Translations under genes and position numbers: made by a program
Notes under the pieces: generated by a model
Databases searched by the model: none
Told to the model about the DNA's origin: nothing
Seen by the model: only the letters and a program-made list of their open reading frames with translations
In this document: one piece after another, positions 1 to 8,409 of the stretch
Layout of the letters: each line of letters opens with the position of its first letter
Position numbering within the stretch: the first letter of the stretch is position 1
Origin: Sphingobacteriales bacterium JAD_PAG50586_3
GTDB lineage: Bacteria; Bacteroidota; Bacteroidia; CAMBQF01
Assembly (NCBI GenBank): GCA_023213195.1
Contig: CP096135.1
Location: 2,352,842-2,416,841, forward strand
Direction: 5' to 3'
DNA: 64,000 bases

Positions 1-868
1 GCAGCAAATATTTCACCCTTACATTTTTGCCATTTTGCCTCCCTGGTTTCCATTTGGGCATACTCTTAACTACACGCAGGGCCTCATCGTTACATTCTTG
101 CCCACCTGTGCCCATTATGCCACGCAATAAAGTAGCATCGCTAATACTTCCGTCAGCATTTACAATATAAGACACATAAACAGTACCCTGAGTATTTGCA
201 TCTATGGCTTCTACAGGGTATTTTACATTGCTCGCCAGGTATTTCATTAAAGCATCTTGGCCACCCGGAAACTCCGGCATCTCTTCTACTACACTGTATA
301 CATCAACCTCTTTATTTTCTGTTGGCCTATCCTCGTCCATCATCACATCTACCATTGGCGGCGGGGGAGGAGGCACAGTATTATCATCCATATCATTATC
401 CCTAAGGTCTACCTCTATTTCTTTAAGTATAGGTTCATCTTTAAAATATACAGGTATTTTGGTAACCATGCGTACCGGTTTGCCATCTATAGTAGCGGGT
501 TGCCATTTGGGTAAAAGACCAATAAGCCGCAGGGCTTCTTTATTGCACTCTTCGCCACCTTTGCCTTTAATACCTTTTACCACCTTGGCCGATTTTAATA
601 CGCCTTTCTCGGTAACAATAAACTGCACTATAACCTTGCCACTGGTACCTGCATCGCGGGCTGCCTTAGGGTATACAAGGTTTTTATCTATAAAGTCATC
701 ATAAAATTTCCTGCTGTCAGCGCCAAAGCCGGGGTCTTTATCGGCACAGGTGTGCACAACAACACCGTCGGTATCTTTAAAGGTAGAGTCGCAACTGCGT
801 GTTTTGGTTTGTGCCGAAACAGTAATAGATATGCTAAGTACAGCAAATAGAAACAACAGTTTTTTCAT
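1..868 (-). CDS. Exported protein with two TonB C-terminal domains (partial, runs off window start)
   Basis: The frame is open from an ATG at 868 to the window edge (289 codons), so the C-terminus is missing. Residues 1-20 are a signal peptide ending SAQ. Two TonB C-terminal-like domains follow, at about 50-142 and 192-289, each with the YPxxA and W(Q/K)P signatures (KWQPA, KWKPG). A proline-rich linker with six consecutive prolines near residues 166-171 joins them. True TonB carries an N-terminal membrane anchor and one such domain. Here the leader looks cleavable, so a periplasmic or envelope protein is more likely than an energy transducer. A TATATTTG -7 element ends 4 nt before the ATG. 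The gene at 1458-1934 encodes a single-domain relative. Confidence 0.8.
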   Translation of the reverse strand, partial: MKKLLFLFAVLSISITVSAQTKTRSCDSTFKDTDGVVVHTCADKDPGFGADSRKFYDDFIDKNLVYPKAARDAGTSGKVIVQFIVTEKGVLKSAKVVKGIKGKGGEECNKEALRLIGLLPKWQPATIDGKPVRMVTKIPVYFKDEPILKEIEVDLRDNDMDDNTVPPPPPPMVDVMMDEDRPTENKEVDVYSVVEEMPEFPGGQDALMKYLASNVKYPVEAIDANTQGTVYVSYIVNADGSISDATLLRGIMGTGGQECNDEALRVVKSMPKWKPGRQNGKNVRVKYLL

Positions 869-872
869 GTAA

Positions 873-880
873 CAAATATA
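873..880 (-). promoter_or_regulatory. TAnnTTTG -7 element upstream of the tandem TonB-domain gene
   Basis: TATATTTG read on the minus strand matches the Bacteroidota -7 consensus TAnnTTTG. It ends 4 nt before the ATG at 868, which would give a nearly leaderless transcript. Confidence 0.5.
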
Positions 881-994
881 GGTATCTAAGTTGCTACGCT
901 AAAGCATTTTGTGTATTTAATAAGCCTTTAATTTAGCTAGTGGTGAACAAATCAATCCGTAAAATTGCTTTTATTTAATCTTAACCCAATAGAT

Positions 995-1456
995 ATGGAC
1001 AACAAAAGCAGGGCAGTAACAGGTGGTAAACCACTAAATGCCCATATAACTACCAGCCTTACGGTGCAAAAACCACGCGATAAGGTATACGAATTGCTAC
1101 GGAAATTTGATAATATGCCCAAATACGTTAACTCCCTTACCCACGTTAGGGTGTTAGATGCTAAGGTGTCTGAATGGGATGTACAAACCGCCAAAAATAA
1201 TTATAAGGCTACGGTAATGATTATAGAAGAAAAGCCCGGGCAACTTATTAAGCTACAGGCCTACCTGGGCAGCGATTTTAAAGGCGAATGCACGTTAACG
1301 TTTACTGATGTAGATGGTGATTCCACTAAAATTAATGCCGACGTGCATTACCATAACCCATTGGGTGGTGTAGCCAACCTGTTTGGCCCTTTGGTAGAAA
1401 GCAAACTAAAAGAACCCAAGCGCAAATTTGTTGCTGCTATAGAGGCTGATATGTAA
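995..1456 (+). CDS. SRPBCC (START/polyketide cyclase-like) family protein
   Basis: 153-residue soluble protein with the helix-grip pattern of the SRPBCC superfamily: an N-terminal strand (ITTSLTVQKPRDKVYELL), the RKFDNMPKYV segment where these proteins have a D/N-x-x-x-Y motif, then alternating strands and a long amphipathic C-terminal helix (LKEPKRKFVAAIEAD). Such proteins bind lipids or other hydrophobic ligands or act on ribosomes; the substrate cannot be told. The ATG at 995 is preferred over an in-frame TTG at 965 because homology-like sequence begins only after it. It converges with the TonB-domain gene at 1458-1934, with one base between the two stops. Confidence 0.65.
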   Translation: MDNKSRAVTGGKPLNAHITTSLTVQKPRDKVYELLRKFDNMPKYVNSLTHVRVLDAKVSEWDVQTAKNNYKATVMIIEEKPGQLIKLQAYLGSDFKGECTLTFTDVDGDSTKINADVHYHNPLGGVANLFGPLVESKLKEPKRKFVAAIEADM

Positions 1457-1457
1457 T

Positions 1458-1934
1458 TTACCGTAAAGTAAATTTTATAGGTAGGTTGTATTGTACACTA
1501 ACCGTTTTGCCTTTGTGTTTGCCGGGCTTCCATTTAGGCATTCCCTTAATTACACGTATTCCCTCGTTGGCACAATCTGTAGCTCCGGGGCCATTTAATC
1601 CACGCAATAATTGCACGTTTTCAACCCTGCCTTTTTTATTAATTACAAAGGTTATGTAAATAGTTCCCTGGGTATTGGCATCACGAGCTATTGCAGGGTA
1701 TTTAAGATTGCTACCCAAATATTTTAACAGTGCATCTTCGCCTCCCACAAATTCAGGCATTTGTTCTGCTACCTGTAATACTTTATCTTTTTTATTTCCC
1801 TTACTATTTGTTGCAGGGTCTGGTAATTCAATAAAATCTTCGTTTTGGGGTGGAGGGTTTTGTGCTTTAGGGGCTTGTGCTATTGTAAACTGGCAAATAG
1901 TTAAAGTTATCAGCACTAATATAAATTTTTTCAT
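1458..1934 (-). CDS. Exported protein with one TonB C-terminal domain
   Basis: 158 residues. Residues 1-19 form a signal peptide (IAQA cleavage region), followed by a short Pro/Asn-rich linker and one TonB C-terminal-like domain at about 60-158. It carries MPEFVGGEDALLKYL, YPAIARDANTQGTIY and KWKPGKHKGK, very close to the second domain of the protein encoded at 1-868, so the two are paralogues. In Bacteroidota such domains usually sit on TonB proteins or BlaR-type sensors. This copy has neither a membrane anchor nor a protease domain. It is probably periplasmic; the role is unknown. Confidence 0.75.
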   Translation of the reverse strand: MKKFILVLITLTICQFTIAQAPKAQNPPPQNEDFIELPDPATNSKGNKKDKVLQVAEQMPEFVGGEDALLKYLGSNLKYPAIARDANTQGTIYITFVINKKGRVENVQLLRGLNGPGATDCANEGIRVIKGMPKWKPGKHKGKTVSVQYNLPIKFTLR

Positions 1935-2027
1935 GGTTTTTGTTTGGCGCTAAATTATCAATATCATTCCAACTTCCAAACAACCAACCTGTTAATAATT
2001 TAGCCCTGATGATGGCTGTAAAATGGC

Positions 2028-2035
2028 TAACTTTG
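2028..2035 (+). promoter_or_regulatory. TAnnTTTG -7 element upstream of the UvrD-like helicase
   Basis: TAACTTTG matches the -7 consensus. It ends 4 nt before an in-frame TTG (2040) and 22 nt before the ATG (2058), so the start codon choice depends on which is used. No clear -33 box was seen. Confidence 0.4.
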
Positions 2036-2057
2036 AGGTTTGGAAAGAATTGTAGGA

Positions 2058-4466
2058 ATGTCAGATTACTTAGAAGGACTTAACCCCGAACAGCGTGGCG
2101 CGGTGCAACAAACCGAAGGCGCGGTAATGATTATTGCCGGTGCAGGCTCGGGTAAAACGCGCGTACTTACATACCGTATTGCCCACCTTATGCAAAAGGG
2201 GGTAGACTCGTTCAACATAATGGCCTTAACCTTTACCAACAAGGCCGCCCGCGAAATGAAAGAACGTATTGCCCATATTGTGGGTAATACAGAGGCTAAA
2301 AACCTGTGGATGGGTACCTTCCACAGCATATTTGCCAAAATACTCCGCTTTGAAGCCCACCGCCTGGGCTACCCCAGCAACTTTACTATTTACGATACCG
2401 ATGATAGCAAATCGCTGATAAAGGCTATTTTAAATGAGCAGGGATTAGATGATAAGGTATATAAGCCCGGCATGGTTTACAACCGCATATCATCAGCAAA
2501 AAACAACCTTATATCGCCCGAGCAATACCAGGCCGACGTATACATTCAAGAGGAAGACAAGAGCAACGCCAAGCCTAAAATGGGCTTGATATACCAAATT
2601 TATAACGAGCGTTGCTTCCGCGCCGGGGCAATGGATTTTGACGATTTACTTTTCAAAACCAATATTCTGCTGCGCGATTTTCCGGAGGTGCTGCACAAAT
2701 ACCAGGATAAGTTTAAGTACATTTTGGTTGATGAGTATCAGGATACAAACTATTCGCAGTACCTGATTGTGAAAAAACTGGCCGCCAAGTACGAGAATAT
2801 TTGTGTGGTGGGCGATGATGCCCAAAGTATCTATGCTTTCCGTGGGGCTAACATTCAAAACATATTAAATTTTAAAAGCGATTACCCCGAGGTAAAAGTT
2901 TTTAAACTGGAACAAAACTACCGTTCTACCAAAAACATTGTGGGCGCGGCAAACAGCATTATAGCTAACAACCAAGACCAGCTAGAGAAAGTAGTTTGGA
3001 CAGCCAACGAACCGGGTGAGCCTATCAGGGTATATAAATCGCTTACCGATAACGAAGAGGGCGGTATTGTAGCCGGCAACATTTTTGAAACAAAAATGAA
3101 TGAGCAGGCCCACAATAAAGACTTTGCCATTTTGTACCGCACAAACTCGCAAAGCCGTGCAATGGAAGAAGCCTTGCGTAAGCTGAACATTCCATACCGT
3201 ATTTACGGTGGCTTGTCGTTTTACGCCCGTAAAGAGATTAAAGACTTGTTGGCCTACTTTAACCTGGCCATTAATAATAAAAATGAAGAAGCGTTAAAGC
3301 GCGTAATCAACTACCCTGCACGTGGCATAGGCAAAACATCATTAGAAAGAATGATTGTTTTGGCTAACGAAAACAGCGTATCGCCGTGGGATATTGTGGC
3401 CAATGCCGACCAGTTTAAAGTTCAACTGGGTGCGGCAGCCGCGGCTAAAATGAGCGAGTTTGCCAATATGATTAAGAGCTTTAGCATAATGCTTAAAGCC
3501 CAGAATGCTTATGAGCTTTCATCGCATATAGCAACATCAAGCGGGTTGCTTAAAGAGCTGTATAACGACCGTTCTCCCGAGGGTGTATCTCGTTACGAGA
3601 ATATAGAGAGTTTACTGAATAGTATTAAGGAGTTTGTTGATAGCGAAGACGAGATTGATACTCTGGAGCAAGACCTGCAAAACCTTGAGCAGGGTGGTGC
3701 GGTAGATACCGGCACAGGCGAGCTATACAATAACACCAACCGCATAAAAACATTAGACGAATACATAAAAGATATTGCCCTGCTAACAGATGCCGATAAG
3801 GACGACCCCGCAGATGCTGACCGTGTATCGTTAATGACAATTCACGCCTCTAAAGGCCTGGAGTTTAACTATGTGTTTGTGGTGGGTTTAGAAGAGAATT
3901 TATTCCCATCGCACCTATCATTAAACGCACGTGCCGATTTAGAGGAAGAGCGCCGTTTGTTCTACGTAGCTCTTACCCGTGCTAAAAAACGCGCCGTATT
4001 AACGTATTCAGAAACCCGCTACCGTTGGGGCAACCTGGTAGTGGCAGAAGCCAGCCGCTTTATTGAAGAACTGGAAGAGAAATACGTAGAGCACGCCGTA
4101 GATAAACGCAAGCAACAAGCGCCTACCTATTTGGGTATGAACCGCAACCCTTTTACACAGGAACGTACAGAGGTGTTTCAGAAGAAAGAAAAGCCACAAC
4201 CAACTGTTAATCCGGTTGTTGTACCTAAAGGCAACTTTAAAAAGGTTAGCGCGGCCAACCCGGTTAAAAATACCACCAGCGATTTTGTAGCCGACGACCC
4301 TGCATTGCTACAAACAGGCATGGATGTGGAGCACGAACGTTTTGGCATTGGTAAAATAGTAAACTTGGAAGGGGGCGTTAACGATATTAAAGCAACGGTA
4401 TTCTTTCAGGGACTGGGGCAAAAGCAACTTTTGCTGCGCTATGCTAAGCTTAAGATTGTGAAGTAA
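2058..4466 (+). CDS. uvrD: UvrD/PcrA/Rep family ATP-dependent 3'-5' DNA helicase
   Basis: Superfamily 1A helicase of about 802 residues with the full motif set: Q motif (LNPEQRGAV), Walker A AGAGSGKT at 27-34, motif Ia (ALTFTNKAAREM), Walker B/DEYQDT near 228, motif III (VVGDDAQSIYAFRGA), motif IV (QNYRST), motif V (TIHASKGLEF) and motif VI (YVALTRAKK). The C-terminal about 60 residues (HERFGIGKIV onward) form the Tudor-like tail typical of PcrA. The family unwinds DNA in nucleotide excision and mismatch repair and clears replication-transcription conflicts. ATG 2058 is taken as the start. A TTG at 2040 would add six residues and lies 4 nt after a -7 box. Confidence 0.95.
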   Translation: MSDYLEGLNPEQRGAVQQTEGAVMIIAGAGSGKTRVLTYRIAHLMQKGVDSFNIMALTFTNKAAREMKERIAHIVGNTEAKNLWMGTFHSIFAKILRFEAHRLGYPSNFTIYDTDDSKSLIKAILNEQGLDDKVYKPGMVYNRISSAKNNLISPEQYQADVYIQEEDKSNAKPKMGLIYQIYNERCFRAGAMDFDDLLFKTNILLRDFPEVLHKYQDKFKYILVDEYQDTNYSQYLIVKKLAAKYENICVVGDDAQSIYAFRGANIQNILNFKSDYPEVKVFKLEQNYRSTKNIVGAANSIIANNQDQLEKVVWTANEPGEPIRVYKSLTDNEEGGIVAGNIFETKMNEQAHNKDFAILYRTNSQSRAMEEALRKLNIPYRIYGGLSFYARKEIKDLLAYFNLAINNKNEEALKRVINYPARGIGKTSLERMIVLANENSVSPWDIVANADQFKVQLGAAAAAKMSEFANMIKSFSIMLKAQNAYELSSHIATSSGLLKELYNDRSPEGVSRYENIESLLNSIKEFVDSEDEIDTLEQDLQNLEQGGAVDTGTGELYNNTNRIKTLDEYIKDIALLTDADKDDPADADRVSLMTIHASKGLEFNYVFVVGLEENLFPSHLSLNARADLEEERRLFYVALTRAKKRAVLTYSETRYRWGNLVVAEASRFIEELEEKYVEHAVDKRKQQAPTYLGMNRNPFTQERTEVFQKKEKPQPTVNPVVVPKGNFKKVSAANPVKNTTSDFVADDPALLQTGMDVEHERFGIGKIVNLEGGVNDIKATVFFQGLGQKQLLLRYAKLKIVK

Positions 4467-4555
4467 AAAAGACGTCAAAAAATAAATTTATATATTTACG
4501 TTATAGTAATCTTGTTTTAGCCGTGCAATAGTATGCGGCAATCCAACAAAACAAT

Positions 4556-5244
4556 ATGGAATACAACACCCAAAGAAAACGATTAGTCATTGCCGAATAT
4601 GGCAGGGTTATACACAATATGGTTGCAGAGCTTCTTACCATAGAAGACCGCGAAAAGCGTAACCGCAATGCCAAAGCCGTTATTAACCAAATGGCCCAGC
4701 TTACCCCACGCGAATTACGGGATGCAGTAGACTTTAAACAAAAATTGTGGGACCATTTATACATCATTTCTGATTATAAGCTTGATGTGGAAACCCCATA
4801 CCCTTTGCCCGAACCGGGCAGCTTGCAGCTTAAGCCTGATATTGTGCCTTACCCAAGCCGTACGGTAAACTACCGCTACTATGGTACTATTATAGAGAGC
4901 ATGATTAAGAAAGTGCGCGCTATAGAAGACCCTGTAGCCCGCGAAGCCGGTGCACGCGCCGTAGCTACCTACATGAAGCGTATGTACCTTATGTGGAACC
5001 AGGACAGCGTTACCGACGAAATAATTATTACCCACCTTGATGAAATGTCTAACGGTGAGTTAAAACTATCGCCGGAGCAGGGCTTATCTAACGCCAACAT
5101 GACCCGTGGCAGCAACGCCAGCAACGGTGGTGGCAGCACTAACACAGGCAGGCCATACAACAAGAACTTCCAAAAGGAGGTACCGGTGGCGGCCCACACA
5201 AAAAATTCTTTAATAAGAACAACCAAAATCGTAGAAAATTCTAA
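4556..5244 (+). CDS. DUF4290 domain protein (frameshift near the 3' end)
   Basis: About 229 residues and almost entirely a DUF4290 domain, a Bacteroidota family of unknown function (MEYNTQRKRLVIAEYGR start, YGTIIESMIKKVRAIED in the middle). The tail is Gly/Asn-rich. As written, the frame runs to 5263 with an unlikely end. Adding one A in the AAAA run at 5172-5175 switches to a frame giving a Gly-rich, basic tail ending NKNNQNRRKF and a stop at 5242-5244. I take the latter as real and the shift as a missing homopolymer base. With that stop, the heptamer array at 5245 begins on the very next base. Confidence 0.8.
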
Positions 5245-5279
5245 AATAATTAGTAATTATTAATTATGAATTATTAGAC
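5245..5279. repeat. 7-bp-period array, left arm of four-helix-bundle element A
   Basis: Five degenerate heptamers built on an xxxAATT theme (for example AGTAATT, ATTAATT, ATGAATT). A 19-nt stretch at 5255-5273 is the exact reverse complement of 5657-5675 on the other side of the small gene. The array begins on the base after the corrected DUF4290 stop. Confidence 0.8.
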
Positions 5280-5280
5280 A

Positions 5281-5649
5281 TTGGCCGCAAAATATAATAT
5301 TATAAGAGAAAAATCCTTTCAGTTTGCTGTGAGGATTTTTAATTTGGGTAAAGTACTAAAAACAGAACGTAAAGAGTTTGAGGTATCTAAGCAATTAGTC
5401 CGCTCGGGTACTTCTATAGGTGCTAATGTAAGAGAAGCTATAAATGCCCAAAGCACTGCCGACTTTATCCATAAATTATCTATAGCTCAAAAGGAAGCTG
5501 ATGAAACTGTTTATTGGCTCGAATTACTTTCTTTTACTAAAACAATAACAGAAAAAGAGTTTGATTCAATTAATGCAGATGCGGTTGAAATTCTTAAAAT
5601 AATTAAGAAAATTATTATTACTACTAAAGCAAAATCGAGAAAAATCTAA
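5281..5649 (+). CDS. Four-helix-bundle protein, 23S rRNA intervening-sequence (S23/IVP) family, copy A
   Basis: 122 residues matching the S23/IVP four-helix-bundle family: SFQFAVRIFNL in helix 1, SKQLVRSGTSIGANVREA in helix 2, DFIHKLSIAQKEADETVYWL in helix 3 and an Ile/Lys-rich helix 4 (EILKIIKKIIITT). The family was first found inside 23S rRNA intervening sequences and is related to the Avd accessory protein of diversity-generating retroelements; its biochemical role is unsettled. There is no ATG at the N-terminus and the TTG at 5281 fits best, though a lost base in the arm could hide an ATG. It sits between inverted heptamer arrays, between the DUF4290 gene and murA. Base composition is more AT-rich than its neighbours. 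Confidence 0.85.
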   Translation: MAAKYNIIREKSFQFAVRIFNLGKVLKTERKEFEVSKQLVRSGTSIGANVREAINAQSTADFIHKLSIAQKEADETVYWLELLSFTKTITEKEFDSINADAVEILKIIKKIIITTKAKSRKI

Positions 5650-5675
5650 TAATTACTAATTCATAATTAATAATT
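5648..5675. repeat. 7-bp-period array, right arm of four-helix-bundle element A
   Basis: Four heptamers (AATAATT, ACTAATT, CATAATT, AATAATT). Read on the minus strand they are the same heptamer variants as the left arm in a shuffled order, with 19 nt perfectly complementary to 5255-5273. The array overlaps the stop codon of the enclosed gene (5647-5649). Confidence 0.8.
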
Positions 5676-5745
5676 CACACCACAGTTGTTCATATTTAAT
5701 GTGGGTGATGTGTAAATACAGAAGTATCATTTAGAACTTTGCAGA

Positions 5746-7058
5746 ATGTCACAAGCTTTTGAAGTAGAAGGCGGTCGCCGCCTAAAAGGTGAATTAGTGC
5801 CACAGGGTGCTAAAAATGAGGCTTTGCAAATACTTTGCGCCGTTCTGTTAACACCCGAAAAGGTTGTTATTGAGAATGTTCCTGATATTGTAGACGTTAA
5901 TAAACTGATAGATTTATTAGAGTTTTTGGGCGTTGCCGTAGACCGTTCTAAAGCTGCCGAAGGTACTTTTACTTTTGAAGCAAGAAATGTAGAGGTAGAT
6001 AAACTAAACTCGCCCGATTTTAAAAAGAAGGGTGCAGCCCTGCGCGGTTCGGTAATGATTGTGGGTCCGCTATTGGCCCGCTATGGCAAAGGGTATATAC
6101 CTAAACCCGGCGGCGATAAAATTGGTCGCCGCAGGCTTGATACCCACTTTATTGGTTTCCAAAACCTGGGGGCTAAGTTTACCTACGAAGAAGGCGATGA
6201 GTTTTACAAGGTAGAAAGCCCTAAGCTGCAAGGCACCTATATGCACTTAGATGAGGCATCGGTAACGGGCACTGCCAATATTGTTATGGCTGCAGTTATG
6301 GCACAGGGCCAAACAACAATATACAATGCCGCCTGCGAACCCTACCTGCAACAGCTATGTAAAATGTTGGTGCGCATGGGCGCTAAAATAGACGGCATAG
6401 GTTCTAACTTATTGCGTATAGAAGGTGTAGATTCGCTGGGGGGACAACCCACCGTATGTTACCCGATATGATTGAAATTGGCAGCTTTATTGGCCTTGCC
6501 GCTATGACACAGTCGGAGATAACAATTAAAGACGTTAGCTACGACAATTTGGGTATCATTCCTGATACCTTCCGCCGGTTAGGCATACAAATGGAGCGCA
6601 GGGGAGATGATATCTACATCCCATCGCAAGAGCATTACGAGATTGATACCTTTATAGATGGTTCTATACTAACCGTTGCCGACCAAATTTGGCCGGGCTT
6701 TACCCCCGACTTGCTAAGTATTGTATTGGTTACAGCCACGCAAGCCAAAGGCAATGTGTTGATACACCAGAAGATGTTTGAAAGCCGTCTGTTTTTTGTA
6801 GATAAACTTATTGAAATGGGGGCGCAAATTATTTTATGCGACCCTCACCGTGCATCAATAATGGGCTTGGGTAGGTCTAACCAGTTAAGGGGAATTAAAA
6901 TGACATCGCCCGATATACGTGCCGGTGTAGCCTTACTTATAGCTGCCATGTCAGCCAAAGGTACTAGCGTTATAGATAATATAGAGCAAATAGACCGTGG
7001 CTACCAGCGCATAGACCAACGCCTAAATGCTATTGGGGCGAATATTAAGAGGGTGTAG
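5746..7058 (+). CDS. murA: UDP-N-acetylglucosamine 1-carboxyvinyltransferase MurA (one frameshift)
   Basis: First committed enzyme of peptidoglycan synthesis, transferring enolpyruvate from PEP to UDP-GlcNAc. The N-terminal part has the KNEALQIL substrate-binding segment and an [17 protein letters not shown] block that aligns with the MurA catalytic loop. This loop carries no obvious catalytic Cys, and where it would be the sequence is [14 protein letters not shown]. The C-terminal part has the second EPSP-synthase-like lobe ([29 protein letters not shown]). Two reading frames join at a run of six G at 6439-6444; a seventh G restores [17 protein letters not shown]. Total about 437 residues, normal for MurA. 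Flanked on both sides by four-helix-bundle elements A and B. Confidence 0.9.
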
Positions 7059-7065
7059 TTTTTTA

Positions 7066-7100
7066 GTCTTGAGTCCTGAGGCTTGAGTGATGAGTCTTTT
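7066..7100. repeat. 7-bp-period array, left arm of four-helix-bundle element B
   Basis: Five heptamers with a GTCTTGA-like theme (GTCTTGA, GTCCTGA, GGCTTGA, GTGATGA, GTCTTTT). It starts 8 nt after the murA stop. The first two units pair with the array at 7489-7502. Confidence 0.75.
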
Positions 7101-7118
7101 AATAGAATTACTACTTGC

Positions 7119-7468
7119 ATGAAAGAGAACGACAGCATAATCTATAATAAAGCTTTTCAATTTGCTTTGAAAAGTGTAGCACTTTACAAATTATTGATTG
7201 GTGAGAAAGAGTATGTAATGTCAAAGCAGTATTTAAAATCTGCAACATCAATAGGTGCTAATGTTAGCGAAGCATTAGCAGCACATTCTAAAAAGATTTT
7301 GCAGCTAAAATGTCTATTGCTGCAAAGGAAGCCCGAGAAAGTAAATTTTGGCTTAAATTATTAGACCAAAGCCAGTTTATTGATTTTGACTATACTCAAT
7401 ATCTATCAGATGTTGAGGAAATAATTAAAATACTAACCTCAATAGTTAAAACTAGTCAAAGCAATTAA
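7119..7468 (+). CDS. Four-helix-bundle protein, S23/IVP family, copy B (one frameshift)
   Basis: Same family as copies A and C: AFQFALKSVALYKLL, SKQYLKSATSIGANVSEA, then SIAAKEARESKFWLKLL and a final EEIIKILTSIVKT helix. The 3' part is in another frame; adding one A to the AAAAA run at about 7289-7293 gives KKDFAAKMSIAAKEA and a continuous 117-residue protein ending at 7468. ATG 7119 is used; an upstream in-frame TTG or GTG would place coding sequence inside the array. Copy B is clearly diverged from copies A and C, so these are not recent duplicates of one another. Confidence 0.8.
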
Positions 7469-7481
7469 TTAATTGTGGGGC

Positions 7482-7502
7482 GAATAACTCAGCCCTCAAG
7501 AC
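7482..7502. repeat. 7-bp-period array, right arm of four-helix-bundle element B
   Basis: Three heptamers (GAATAAC, TCAGCCC, TCAAGAC). Read on the minus strand the last two are GTCTTGA then GGGCTGA, complementary (14 of 16 nt) to the left arm at 7066. It contains the stop codon of the convergent DUF2490 gene (7496-7498). Confidence 0.7.
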
Positions 7503-8253
7503 TTCTTTAGATCAAATCTAAAGACAGTATTAACAATAAACCCATTATTGTATTGAAAAACATTGCTCCCGTTAACCTTTCGGCCAAGCTGTACAATTTG
7601 GTTAAGATAGCCGGCTTCAAGGTTTAAGGTATTGTTTATTTTGCACCCAATTAATAGGCCCACACGGTTCTGGTCAAAAACATTTTCGCCTACATTCTCG
7701 CCAAAACCTATAAATATTTCATCGTAAATAACACCATAAATATTGTTAAACCAAGGCGTTTGCAGCCTTGCCATGTAGCGCACACGGTTCATATAGTTCC
7801 AAGTATCTTCATGGGTAAGGTTAGCGGCAGAAAATGCCCCCACCCAGCGTTGCTCTACCATAAAACGATTTGTTAGGGTAGATTTGCCTACATCTCCACT
7901 AAAACTTACCATTTCAAATGCGCGGTGTTCGGTAAATGTTTTGCCAAATTTATTAAGGGGTATCTCCCCATAAGGGTATGTCTCGGCCTACAAGCATAAC
8001 CTATGCGCAGGGTAAGCTGCTTATTGGCATAGTAGTTTATGCCGGTACGTAATAAGCTTTGCTGCCAGTCTGTTACAAAGTTATTTCGCCTCCATTGGTA
8101 CTCGGTATGCAAGCCCCATTTATTGGTAATATTAAATGTGCCTGTATAAGTATACCAGCCAATATTGTTGTGGTTAGCAATGCGTGTAGATTGTGCCTTT
8201 GCGGGCACAATAAAAAGGCTGATAAATATAAAAAACAGTATACAAGTCCTCAT
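7496..8253 (-). CDS. DUF2490 family outer-membrane-like protein (one frameshift)
   Basis: Signal peptide (residues 1-20, PAKAQ) followed by a beta-rich protein of the DUF2490 family, likely a small outer-membrane barrel: WGLHTEYQWRRNNF, LRTGINYYANKQLTLRIGY, FTEHRAFEMV, VEQRWVG and a C-terminal FRFDLKKS. Two frames meet near 7985; one missing base there gives GYA..ETYPYGEIPLNKFGKT, the expected spacing for the family, and a protein of about 252 residues. Its last codons and stop lie inside the right array of element B. The function of this family is not established. Confidence 0.75.
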
Positions 8254-8409
8254 AAAAACAGCAGCTCAACTAAATATTTTTCAATTGCAATAAAAATATA
8301 TTGTTCTCAAAACTAAGGCATATAGCCCATTTACGGTTAATTTTTCTTGTACATAAAGTATAATATAATTATTTTGGCTCTTTAACTACATCCAAGGTAC
8401 TTGCATGGT

